The position numbers and the translations under genes are program-made. Of a stretch of 64,000 nt of DNA, positions 28,463-35,871 are shown one piece after another (positions within the stretch are counted from its first letter, which is position 1; each line of letters opens with the position of its first letter). This DNA comes from Candidatus Obscuribacterales bacterium. GTDB taxonomy: Bacteria; Cyanobacteriota; Vampirovibrionia; Obscuribacterales; Obscuribacteraceae. The stretch covers positions 161,705-225,704 of the forward strand of contig JAIETF010000030.1 of NCBI GenBank assembly GCA_019745415.1. Reading direction: 5' to 3'. The notes beneath the pieces are model-generated. The model was given only the letters and a program-made list of their open reading frames with translations, was not told where the DNA came from and made no database searches.

Positions 28463-28957
28463 CTATTGCCAGTTACGATTGAGACCAGCCAAGCCGGAGC
28501 GGTGGCTGTGACTGCCAGGCAATTCGTTGTTGATCTGCTTGTATTTAGCTACCAATCCATCCTGCTGAAGCTTTCCAGTGACTTCATGCAGAGCTACCTT
28601 AGCTGAAGTTTTGTCAGCCACCACTACCTCAGGCACAAACTGCTGAGTGTCGTTCTGAAACGGGAACTTAGCCGCTTTCTTCAAATAGACAGTGCCGTCG
28701 GGACGAACATTGAAAGCACCGGCGACCGGCACTAAATCGCAAGCAGTCTGACCAGCAGTTTGGGCGACCGGCTGCGTAACCGATTTACTTGTTTGCCCGG
28801 GAGCTGACTCCGTCTTAGAAACGGACGCATCTTGAGACTTATTTTTGCCAATTGCTTTGCCCGCGGGAGCAGCTTGGGCCGAAACTTGAAATTGAGTCGC
28901 CAGCGCAACAGGCACAGCAACCATCAAAGACAAAACAGAAACCAGGCGCACTGACAT
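28463..28957 (-). CDS. Small exported protein, unknown function
   Basis: 164 residues from ATG 28957, preceded by AGGGGTG eight bases upstream. This start exposes a clean signal peptide (MSVRLVSVLSLMVAVPVALA) cleaved near QVSAQA. The frame extends 14 codons further upstream without a better start. The mature protein has a Lys/Ser/Gln linker (residues 30-75) and then a compact domain with DLVPVAGAFNVRPDGTVYLK and VVVADKTSAKVALHEVTGKL. It ends LAGLNRNWQ. No family is recognised; location is presumably periplasmic. Confidence 0.72.
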   Translation of the reverse strand: MSVRLVSVLSLMVAVPVALATQFQVSAQAAPAGKAIGKNKSQDASVSKTESAPGQTSKSVTQPVAQTAGQTACDLVPVAGAFNVRPDGTVYLKKAAKFPFQNDTQQFVPEVVVADKTSAKVALHEVTGKLQQDGLVAKYKQINNELPGSHSHRSGLAGLNRNWQ

Positions 28958-29106
28958 AGATATCACCCCTAAATACGCTAAATCTCCGCCAAACGGCACA
29001 AGACCCCAAGATCATATATCGAGGTTATCAAGCGAAGGGGTAAATTAATACTTACTTTAGACATTAATCTAAAGCAAAGTGCTCTGCGAGCTGCAATTTG
29101 AAGAAT

Positions 29107-29502
29107 TTACTCGACTATGAACTTCTTGTAGTCTTCAGCACTCATGAGGCTGGCGAGCTCAGAAGTACTATCGAGTTTCACCTTGATCATCCAACCGGCG
29201 GTATAACAATCGAGGTTTACAACTTCCGGCTCAGAATTGAGCTTATCGTTGACTTCGATAATTTCGCCGCTGACAGGCATATAGAGGTCAGAAACTGACT
29301 TAACAGATTCAATAACACCGAACTTTTGTTCGACCTTGAACTTCTCGCCTACTTTCGGCAATTCAACGAAAGTAACATCACCAAGCTGGTCGGCGGCAAA
29401 AGCGGTGATACCAATAGTGGCAACATCGCCATCGACTTTGATGTACTCATGAGTCTTGACATACTTGAGGTTGTCGGGGTGGCTGAGCGCTTGGGTTGAC
29501 AT
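29107..29502 (-). CDS. gcvH: Glycine cleavage system H protein
   Basis: 131 residues. The lipoyl carrier that shuttles the aminomethyl group between the P, T and L proteins of the glycine cleavage complex. Recognisable order: KYVKTHEYIKVDGDVATIGI, TAFAADQLGDVTFVELPKVG, the lipoyl-lysine segment GVIESVKSVSDLYMPVSGEI (K in SVK), and the C-terminal WMIKVKLDSTSELASLMSAE. The ATG at 29502 is preferred because GGAG lies seven bases upstream; a GTG six codons earlier overlaps it. It is not adjacent to gcvT, which is 1 kb away on the same strand, and no gcvP is in the window. Confidence 0.96.
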   Translation of the reverse strand: MSTQALSHPDNLKYVKTHEYIKVDGDVATIGITAFAADQLGDVTFVELPKVGEKFKVEQKFGVIESVKSVSDLYMPVSGEIIEVNDKLNSEPEVVNLDCYTAGWMIKVKLDSTSELASLMSAEDYKKFIVE

Positions 29503-29594
29503 CGCAAAAACTCCGGTCACTACTAAAATAGTAGTGATAGCTTAATAGAGATTGCGTCCAAAAATATTGAGCATCGAAAGAATGTAACCTAAAA

Positions 29595-30122
29595 CTAAGA
29601 TTCCTTCTTTTCTTCGTCCGACATAACCTGCTCGGCCGTCGACAGTCTTGAGTTTTGAGCAGTTTTGAGGCCATGCCGGAAAGCCGAATTGCTAAGCGAA
29701 ACAATTGTCTGAGCAGCGTTGCCACCGCTTGCCATGACGACAAAGCTCCACTCAACCTCGGTTTTATTGCTTTCCAAACGATGGAAAAGCATATTGAGAA
29801 GGACGTCGGCGGCACCTTTGCTGCCTTCCAGCCCTTTAGGCTGCCCGTAGAGCCTTGCCTGTATGCGCCCTTCATCAACTCGGTCGTAAGTGACGCGATA
29901 GCGACAGCCAAGAAAATCCTGTTTGGTTAAAGCCTCACGCACAACAGCCATCGACTCGCCGCAAGAAAGAAAGTAAGTCTCAGCAGCCGGAATTAAATCG
30001 GATACTCGACTGGAGCGGCCGCTTCCGAATATCCTGACAAGTAAAACAGGTCCAATGCAGACCATGACTAGAACGACGCCAACTAGCGCCATCGTTATCA
30101 CCTGTCCTGAGTTGATGTCCAA
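29595..30122 (-). CDS. Small membrane-anchored protein, unknown function
   Basis: 175 residues. One N-terminal membrane helix (ITMALVGVVLVMVCIGPVLL), followed by a soluble domain that begins with IPAAETYFLSCGESMAVVRE and has strands CRYRVTYDRVDEGRIQARLY and VEWSFVVMASGG. It ends in an acidic tail (MSDEEKKES). It could start at TTG 30122 (G-run upstream) or at ATG 30092 (AGGTG six bases upstream). No family is recognised. It sits between gcvH and the terminators downstream of gcvT; the gap to gcvH is 92 nt. Confidence 0.7.
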   Translation of the reverse strand: MDINSGQVITMALVGVVLVMVCIGPVLLVRIFGSGRSSRVSDLIPAAETYFLSCGESMAVVREALTKQDFLGCRYRVTYDRVDEGRIQARLYGQPKGLEGSKGAADVLLNMLFHRLESNKTEVEWSFVVMASGGNAAQTIVSLSNSAFRHGLKTAQNSRLSTAEQVMSDEEKKES

Positions 30123-30248
30123 CTCTTTGCCCCCACTTTAGCTCGCCAGATAGAAATTACTTGGCGACTTCCTTCTAATTGCTGCAGGCAGAAAGTCTAT
30201 ACATAACCAATCAGGTTCACAACCAGTCAACTAAAGAAAGACAGAAAA

Positions 30249-30395
30249 ATGGACAGACATTACAGACATCAAGCCGAAAGCCGGGCTCATGCAATTGTAG
30301 ACATTCATGACAACGAGAGAAAGCGGACACTGGATTTGCTAGCATTCTCGCTAATGTGGGCAGCGTATGCTCTTTTCTTGCTTTCGGTGCGATAA
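30249..30395 (+). CDS. 48-residue single-helix membrane peptide
   Basis: An ATG frame of 48 codons, short enough to be missed by usual cut-offs. The first half is polar and His/Arg-rich (MDRHYRHQAESRAHAIVDIH); the second half is one hydrophobic helix (LDLLAFSLMWAAYALFLLSV) ending in Arg. A purine-rich AAAGAAAG stretch lies 9-16 nt before the ATG. Two intrinsic terminators begin nine nucleotides after its stop, on the same strand, which supports a real plus-strand transcript here. All neighbouring genes run the other way. Function unknown. Confidence 0.6.
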   Translation: MDRHYRHQAESRAHAIVDIHDNERKRTLDLLAFSLMWAAYALFLLSVR

Positions 30396-30403
30396 ATCCA
30401 GAG

Positions 30404-30433
30404 AAAAAGATTTTCGTCTAAAAATCTTTTTTT
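30404..30433 (+). terminator. Intrinsic terminator after the 48-aa peptide gene
   Basis: An 11-bp stem AAAAAGATTTT / AAAATCTTTTT with six-base loop CGTCTA, ending in a run of T. It is A+T rich, so it is a weak hairpin but has a good T-tract. Confidence 0.65.
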
Positions 30434-30447
30434 GGAAAAAGTGACTC

Positions 30448-30495
30448 AAAGAAAGGGAAAAAGATTTTCTGCAGAAAATCTTTTTCCCTTTCTTT
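30448..30495. terminator. Perfect 48-bp palindrome, bidirectional terminator
   Basis: Two 24-base arms match without mismatch or spacer, centred on CTGCAG at 30469-30474. The core AAAAAGATTTTCTGCAG repeats the stem of the terminator 15 nt upstream. T-rich ends on both strands suit termination of the plus-strand peptide gene and of the converging gcvT transcript, which ends at 30552. Confidence 0.75.
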
Positions 30496-30551
30496 ATCTA
30501 GTCAGCAGTCCGTTTTTCACATCCGAGCAGCGAAAAGCCGCCACCGCTTGA

Positions 30552-31655
30552 CTACTTCTTACGCTTGTACCAAGGTCTAGTGACAACCTTAGCTGGAACC
30601 TTTGTATCTCTAATGGCAATCGACAATTCAGTGCCAACTTTTGTCAGCTCCTTTGAAACCATTGCAAAAGCAATTGGATAACCTACAAAGATTCCTTGCG
30701 AGCCACTTGTGACAGCACCGACCTCTTTATCACCCGAAAATACTGCATAGCCCTGGCGAGGAAGAGCCTTTCCTTCTGCTTTCAAGCAAACAATCTGGCG
30801 GCTAATTTCGCCGGCTTTCTGCTTGGCCAGCACATCTCTCCCAATGAAGTTGCCCTTTTCGGGCTTAACGCTCCAGCCTAGACCTGATTCGATGGGACTG
30901 ATGTCCTTCTCTAATTCATGACCATAGAGAGGCAAACCGGCCTCCAAACGTAGAGTATCTCTCGCACCTAATCCACACGCCTCAATACCGCGCGAAGCGC
31001 CCTTCTCAAGCAATGTATTCCAGAGCCACTCTACTTTTGCTGCATCGACAAAAATTTCGAAGCCATCTTCGCCGGTATAGCCGGTTCGCCCAAAGCTTAT
31101 CTTGACACCATCTATGATGGCTTCACCATATCCGAAAGAGGGCAGCTCAGCCACAAAATCGCCGGCAAGCTCGGCCAGCAATGGAACTGCTTGGGGTCCT
31201 TGCAAGGCCAAAAGCCCAAGATCATCGGATAGATTAGTCAAAGTAACGCCGAACTGGGAAGCATGGCTCTTCAGCCAGGCAAAGTCTTTATCAATGTTGG
31301 AAGCATTAACAACCAGCATAAAATTATCTTTTCTTCTATAGACAATCAGATCGTCCACAGTGCCGCCATTTTCATAGCAAAGCTGAGAATAAAGAGCACG
31401 ATCTGGCACTGTTAGCCGGTTAACATCGTTTGCGATGACATATTGCACAAAATCTGCCGCACGTTCACCGGTAACCAAAAACTCGCCCATATGAGAAACA
31501 TCGAAGAGACCGACCCTCTCGCGGGTTGCCATATGCTCAGTGACAATTGACTTGTACTGCACCGGCATATTCCAACCGGCAAAATCCACCATGCGTGCAT
31601 TCAGCTTCCGATGAGCGGAGGCAAGAGGTGTTTCCCTGAGAGTTGTTGTGGACAT
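30552..31655 (-). CDS. gcvT: Aminomethyltransferase, glycine cleavage T protein
   Basis: 367 residues, normal length. It transfers the methylene group from the aminomethyl-lipoyl H protein to tetrahydrofolate, releasing ammonia. Signatures: ARMVDFAGWNMPVQYKSIVT, ERVGLFDVSHMGEFLVTGE, GGTVDDLIVYRRKDNFMLVV, SFGRTGYTGEDGFEIFVDA, GLGARDTLRLEAGLPLYGHE and FIGRDVLAKQK. The ATG has GGAG eight bases upstream. It ends at the palindromic terminator region and lies 50 nt downstream of the tyrA-type fusion, so the two may be co-transcribed. Confidence 0.97.
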   Translation of the reverse strand: MSTTTLRETPLASAHRKLNARMVDFAGWNMPVQYKSIVTEHMATRERVGLFDVSHMGEFLVTGERAADFVQYVIANDVNRLTVPDRALYSQLCYENGGTVDDLIVYRRKDNFMLVVNASNIDKDFAWLKSHASQFGVTLTNLSDDLGLLALQGPQAVPLLAELAGDFVAELPSFGYGEAIIDGVKISFGRTGYTGEDGFEIFVDAAKVEWLWNTLLEKGASRGIEACGLGARDTLRLEAGLPLYGHELEKDISPIESGLGWSVKPEKGNFIGRDVLAKQKAGEISRQIVCLKAEGKALPRQGYAVFSGDKEVGAVTSGSQGIFVGYPIAFAMVSKELTKVGTELSIAIRDTKVPAKVVTRPWYKRKK

Positions 31656-31704
31656 CTAGGTATCTCCGACTGATATATCGAGAAAAAGATACCACTATAT
31701 GCGC

Positions 31705-33066
31705 TCAGGAAGGCCTTTGCACAAACAAGAAACTGGTGAAGTTTTCACTAAGATCTTGAAGATTGTCTTCGACAATCTTTAGTCCGTTCAAACGGGCCAA
31801 GACCTTACTGCCCATGGTTGCCACAGACTTCGGCAACGTCCCCAAACCGAGCAGCTGCGCTACCTTTGCATGGTCTACCAACTCACCTTCTCCACTTTCT
31901 TGGGGTAGGTGGGGGTACTTTTGCTTGAGGTTGCCGGCACATTGCCTATAGACCTGGGGATGAGACATTATTTTTTCAATCTCAGAAATCTCTGCATCCG
32001 GCGCAATCATCAGAGCGTGGGCGATCTTGATGGCGAACTCCTCTACAATTTCGAAATTGTAGGACGACATAGCTTCTACCGACTCGGTAACAATGCCGCC
32101 TATTGAGTTGTGCATAGCAAACTGACCGCGATCTACCCGCCCCTCATGCAAAGCTTTCAAAACGTTTTCGGTGGTATGCAAATAAACCAATTCATAATTT
32201 TGCTCGGGAGTACGTGACATATAATGAGTCGCCGCCTCTTCATTGAAACTGCCGGCGCCACCCTGAATACCGATCACTAATCGGTCTTTGAAAATACGAT
32301 TAGGCAAAAGCTTGTTGAACACCTTGTCTTGCGCCGCCGACAACTTAACTCTCATAGGAATAGTATAGGGATTGTAAGTTTGCAAATCGACGAAGAGCTG
32401 CCAGCTGTCTCGCGACACCTGTTCTCTAATGCGCAAGAGACCGGTAGCACCGGCGGTATCAATGTCCGTAGCCTTCATATTGAACTCGTCGAGAATACGT
32501 CCAACGAAATGCGTTAGCCCCTGGCTTTCCGCCGCCTGCCGATCATGCTCATCGCAAGAAAGATCGAGCACTTTAGCGCCCTGTGCGCCGAAAACGTCCT
32601 TTAGCTCAGCAGCATCAGACGGTGCCATCGAAGCATCCATAACAATCTTGAGATCTTTAATAGATAGGACATCAGCACGGCGCTCAACGCTATCAGGACC
32701 AAACATCGGATGCATGCACAAGGCGCGGGCGCCAGGCAAAGCAGGCAAAAGTCTAGCAAAAACAGCGGCGGGATGGACCTTTACCGAAAGAAGATCGACA
32801 AGCAGTTTACCGCTAAGCAGGTCCCTATGCTCTTCAACATGCGCTTCGAGAACCGACTCAAACAGCGAAATAGGCACTGCGTAGAAAATTGCGTCAGCGC
32901 TTAAGGCAGCACGGAGTTCGTCGACAAAGGTGGTTCCAGAAGGTGTGAAATTACGCCTCGACGCATCAATATCAAAAGTCACAACTTCAAAGTTGGCACT
33001 GAGAATTTCGGCAAACAAAGCTCCAAATCGACCAAGACCGATAACTGCACAATTTTTGATAGACAT
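31705..33066 (-). CDS. Arogenate/prephenate dehydrogenase - prephenate dehydratase fusion
   Basis: 453 residues from ATG 33066 (a TTG ten codons upstream is less likely). Residues about 1-265 are a TyrA-type dehydrogenase: NAD(P) loop CAVIGLGRFG, CMHPMFGPDS, then QGLTHFVGR with the catalytic-type His, a form close to plant and cyanobacterial arogenate dehydrogenases. Residues about 265-453 are a prephenate dehydratase: IGIQGGAGSFNEEAATHY, FAMHNSIGGIVTESVEAM, MSHPQVYRQC and NFTSFLFV, where most enzymes have NxTRF. So the end products tyrosine and phenylalanine could both be served by one chain. No chorismate mutase or ACT domain is present, so usual allosteric control by phenylalanine is missing. 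The R-to-S change in TRF deserves notice. Confidence 0.9.
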   Translation of the reverse strand: MSIKNCAVIGLGRFGALFAEILSANFEVVTFDIDASRRNFTPSGTTFVDELRAALSADAIFYAVPISLFESVLEAHVEEHRDLLSGKLLVDLLSVKVHPAAVFARLLPALPGARALCMHPMFGPDSVERRADVLSIKDLKIVMDASMAPSDAAELKDVFGAQGAKVLDLSCDEHDRQAAESQGLTHFVGRILDEFNMKATDIDTAGATGLLRIREQVSRDSWQLFVDLQTYNPYTIPMRVKLSAAQDKVFNKLLPNRIFKDRLVIGIQGGAGSFNEEAATHYMSRTPEQNYELVYLHTTENVLKALHEGRVDRGQFAMHNSIGGIVTESVEAMSSYNFEIVEEFAIKIAHALMIAPDAEISEIEKIMSHPQVYRQCAGNLKQKYPHLPQESGEGELVDHAKVAQLLGLGTLPKSVATMGSKVLARLNGLKIVEDNLQDLSENFTSFLFVQRPS

Positions 33067-33141
33067 TGGTATCCATTCAGTTTGAAACACCGACAAAATT
33101 CTATGCCTTTATAACAACTCAGCCAGAATTTGTCCAAATAA

Positions 33142-33171
33142 AGTGGGAGGCCTACAAGGCGACCTCCCACT
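33142..33171 (-). terminator. Intrinsic terminator of the Ala/Glu repeat gene
   Basis: A 9-bp perfect stem AGTGGGAGG / CCTCCCACT with a 12-base loop. Read on the minus strand it is followed by a T-rich run (TTTATTT). It starts 25 nt after the stop of the gene at 33196. Confidence 0.8.
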
Positions 33172-33195
33172 CAATCAGCGAATAAACGCTGAAGC

Positions 33196-34224
33196 CTATG
33201 CCGCTTGACCTATGTCACCGTCTTTCGCAGGCTCTTCTGTAGATTCGCCCTCCGAATCCTCTGCTTCCGCTGCCACTTCCGCAGGTGCTTCTTCTTCAGC
33301 TTCCGCTTCTTCGGCTTCTGCTTCTTCCGCTTCCGCTGCTACTTCCGCAGGTGCTTCTTCTTCAGCTTCGGCTTCTGCTTCTTCGGCTTCTTCTGCCTCC
33401 GCTGCTACTTCCGCAGGTGCTTCTTCTTCAGCTTCGGCTTCTGCTTCTTCCGCTTCCGCTGCTACTTCCACAGGTGCTTCTTCTTCAGCTTCGGCTTCTG
33501 CTTCTTCGGCTTCTTCTGCCTCCGCTGCTACTTCCGCAGGTGATTCTTCTTCAGCTTCGGCTTCTGCTTCTTCTTCAGCTTCTGCTTCGGCTTCTTCCGC
33601 TTCTTCTGCTTCAGCTGCCACTTCCGCAGGTGCTTCTTCTTCAGCTTCGGCTTCTGCTTCCTCTGCTTCTTCGGCTTCCGCTGCCACTTCCGCAGGTGCT
33701 TCTTCTTCAGCTTCGGCTTCTGCTTCCTCTGCTTCTTCGGCTTCCGCTGCTACTTCCGCAGGTGCTTCTTCTTCAGCTTCGGCTTCGGCTTCTTCGGCTT
33801 CCGCTGCTACTTCCGCAGGTGCTTCTTCTTCAGCTTCTGCTTCTGCTTCCTCTGCTTCTTCGGCTTCCGCTGCTACTTCTGCAGGCGCTTCTTCTTCAGC
33901 TTCAGCTTCTGCTTCTGCTTCCTCTGCTTCTTCGGCTTCCGCTGCTACTTCTGCCGGCGCTTCTTCTTCAGCTTCAGATTCAGCATCTGCTTCCTCACAA
34001 GCTGGCTCCTCGCAATTGGGCTCTTCACTCGCAGCTTCTTCTTTAGTTTCTGCGGTTTCTGCAGACTCTGCGCATGATTCTTCAGAATGCGCTTCCTCAG
34101 CACAAGCTTCTTCGCTAGCCGCCTCCTCACTGGGCTCCGCTACTTCCGCTGCGGCCGGAGCCTCAGAGCAAGCGGCCTCTTCCACATGGTTACCGCATGA
34201 TTTTTTGTGCTTCTTCTTTGCCAT
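33196..34224 (-). CDS. Extremely acidic Ala/Glu repeat protein
   Basis: 342 residues, almost only Ala and Glu after residue 90. The start is firm: ATG with GGAGG eight bases upstream. The N-terminus is basic (MAKKKHKKSCGNHVEE), then comes a Ser/Ala/Glu region holding six Cys, then at least 11 copies of a unit around EEAPAEVAAEAEEAEEAEAE (one copy has SPAEV, one APVEV), spaced by Glu-Ala runs of varying length. A short tail EESTEEPAKDGD-like ends the protein. The repeats probably form a long highly charged helix. No signal peptide. Function unknown. The long open frames on the other strand here are by-products of the repeats. A terminator follows directly, which supports expression in this direction. 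Confidence 0.8.
   Translation of the reverse strand: MAKKKHKKSCGNHVEEAACSEAPAAAEVAEPSEEAASEEACAEEAHSEESCAESAETAETKEEAASEEPNCEEPACEEADAESEAEEEAPAEVAAEAEEAEEAEAEAEAEEEAPAEVAAEAEEAEEAEAEAEEEAPAEVAAEAEEAEAEAEEEAPAEVAAEAEEAEEAEAEAEEEAPAEVAAEAEEAEEAEAEAEEEAPAEVAAEAEEAEEAEAEAEEEAEAEAEEESPAEVAAEAEEAEEAEAEAEEEAPVEVAAEAEEAEAEAEEEAPAEVAAEAEEAEEAEAEAEEEAPAEVAAEAEEAEAEEAEAEEEAPAEVAAEAEDSEGESTEEPAKDGDIGQAA
33240..33990. repeat. Degenerate coding tandem repeat
   Basis: About 11 imperfect copies of a 48-75 bp unit with GCTTCTTCTTCAGCTTC at its core (plus strand). Copy length varies by multiples of three, so the frame is kept. Such arrays are prone to slippage and strain-to-strain length change. Confidence 0.85.
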
Positions 34225-34681
34225 AGCCGAATCCTCCTGATTCCAAAATTGGTCAAGAATTAGTTGATTTCCTGTTGAACAAAGTAGTACTCACGCATAA
34301 CTCAGCGCGAAGCCGCACCACATCCAGACTCTGCTCCCAGAGCCACGGCAAAGATGGCTTAAAATCAGATTTTAAGCAGTTCTCAAAATAGCACGCAAGG
34401 CTTTAGACCTAGCGCCTGATCGCACTAAGATTTAGTTTTGAGTACGTTTGAGAGCGAGTCGAAAACGGCGCCAGAATCTGACGCTGTGATGCGACGCCTC
34501 GGCTTTCGAGTGTTTGCGTTTGAATCCTACACTTCCATTATTACTGATTTTGTTCAGTCTATGAATAGGTTATCATCAGAATTTTTGTTAAAATTTGAGT
34601 CTTTTGCGGCACCGATCATGGTGGCGTTTTCAAAAGAGAAAATTTGTTGCCTACGCTACAAATTGATCACCGCAAAAGCAT
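34225..34681. other. Gene-free region with inverted repeat
   Basis: 457 nt between two minus-strand genes. It must hold the promoter of the Ala/Glu repeat gene, but no clear -35/-10 pair was found. A 10-bp perfect inverted repeat with one central base lies at 34357-34377 (arms GCTTAAAATC and GATTTTAAGC), a candidate operator. The T-rich plus-strand frame from TTG 34438 is not convincing as a gene. Confidence 0.5.
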
Positions 34682-35275
34682 CTATCTTTCTTCAATCTTT
34701 TTCTTAGATTGGCTGTCTATCTTAATCGTAAAGCCATCCGACACAAACTCTCCGCCATCCTCCGCAACCATCGGCTCTGACTTCTTCGCTATAGACTTAT
34801 TCTGTAGATTATCCAGCTTTACGACCGACTGTTGAGTCGTCTCCGGCGCCACTACCCTGACTTGGTCTTCCTTTGGGCGCAAGACCTGAAACTGCGCTTG
34901 CACCTGATACACGGCTCTTGTCACCAACCAAATAGTTTCTTGAGTAGCTTCCAACTCACCAGCTTCTCTAAAGGTCTTGCAATCGGCCAACCGCTCCGAT
35001 GCCCCCAAAAGCTTGGCTAGGGCATCGTGATAGCCTTTATTCCATTTATCGTCTTGATTCAAGCCGACATAATGGCTCGCCGTCTCGATTTCGTTGCCAT
35101 CAACCAATAATTCAGCCACAATCGCCTTCAGCCGCTTCTCATAGCTTTCCAGACGAAGGCGACGGCGCTTCTTTCTGTTCTCAAAAAATCGCCATATATA
35201 AAAGAACAAAATGGCAAACAGAAATACAGCTACAAAGAGACTAAACGCCAAAACTGCTAATGCAAAGTGAAACAC
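34682..35275 (-). CDS. Membrane-anchored helical protein, unknown function
   Basis: 197 residues from GTG. A strong N-terminal membrane helix (FALAVLAFSLFVAVFLFAIL) is followed by a very basic stretch FENRKKRRRLRLESYEKR, consistent with the positive-inside rule and a cytosolic body. The body is helical with coiled-coil character (LKAIVAELLVDGNEIETASH, then REAGELEATQETIWLVTRAV). The tail from 135 is polar. No family is recognised. No ribosome site is obvious. Confidence 0.7.
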   Translation of the reverse strand: MFHFALAVLAFSLFVAVFLFAILFFYIWRFFENRKKRRRLRLESYEKRLKAIVAELLVDGNEIETASHYVGLNQDDKWNKGYHDALAKLLGASERLADCKTFREAGELEATQETIWLVTRAVYQVQAQFQVLRPKEDQVRVVAPETTQQSVVKLDNLQNKSIAKKSEPMVAEDGGEFVSDGFTIKIDSQSKKKIEER

Positions 35276-35541
35276 AACGCTCTATTGACCAGGCATAACG
35301 AGGCGACCACTTTGATAATACCCGTTTCGCCGCCTTAAAAATGATTAAAACAACCAGCTTCTTGATAACCAAATTTAAGCTCAAAGGTTATTCATGCCGA
35401 CTAGCATCTTTTCAAGCCTGTGTTACACTCGGTTAGTTAATGGCAACCCAACCCTTCTCTATAAACTAGAGAGTCAGCAGTTCAGCCCAAGACTACATAT
35501 TAGGCGCACAATTCCGTTCTCACCAACCGCGAGATTACTTC

Positions 35542-35769
35542 ATGAACTTGCAAAATTGCTCAACAGTTAAGTCCGCCCTGACCGACCTGAGAGAGATTTT
35601 GAGCCGATGCCATGTCACAGGCGCCGACCAGCTTGAAACCAGTCGAATTATCGCTAACCTCGAAGCAACCATCAGCTCGATAGAAGAAAAATCCAGCGCC
35701 AAAGACGATATCCCGGCTCATCGTGCCGTGCCAATCATTCAAGGTCTTACCGCCCCAGCAATAATCTAA
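35542..35769 (+). CDS. Small helical protein, unknown
   Basis: 75 residues from ATG (MNLQNCSTVKSALTDLREIL). Two amphipathic helices (NCSTVKSALTDLREILSRCH, LETSRIIANLEATISSIEEK), then a short Pro-containing tail. A good intrinsic terminator on the same strand begins 28 nt after the stop, which argues for real transcription. No family is recognised. Confidence 0.5.
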   Translation: MNLQNCSTVKSALTDLREILSRCHVTGADQLETSRIIANLEATISSIEEKSSAKDDIPAHRAVPIIQGLTAPAII

Positions 35770-35797
35770 AGCCCGGGTCAGCTTCTCAGAAAATAGC

Positions 35798-35834
35798 AGT
35801 GCTCAGTTCTACACTAAGCACTTGTTTGTTTTGG
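35798..35834 (+). terminator. Intrinsic terminator of the 75-aa gene
   Basis: Stem AGTGCT / AGCACT, extendable inward by AG/CT across a bulge, loop TTCTACA, then TGTTTGTTTT on the plus strand. Confidence 0.65.
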
Positions 35835-35871
35835 CCTGCACCAAATAAGACAAGCACACATCCACCAGAAA

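Noticed and set aside
33240..33990. CRISPR-like periodic repeat
   Set aside because: The unit is a coding Ala/Glu repeat with variable length in multiples of three and no unique spacers.
33212..34240. Long plus-strand frames (Ser/Ala-rich 342 codons and Leu-rich 253 codons) over the Ala/Glu repeat
   Set aside because: They arise because the triplet repeat lacks stops in several frames. The minus frame has a ribosome site, basic head and terminator; the others have none of these.
34438..34707. 89-codon plus-strand frame from TTG
   Set aside because: No ribosome site, odd composition, and its end overlaps the membrane-protein gene on the other strand.
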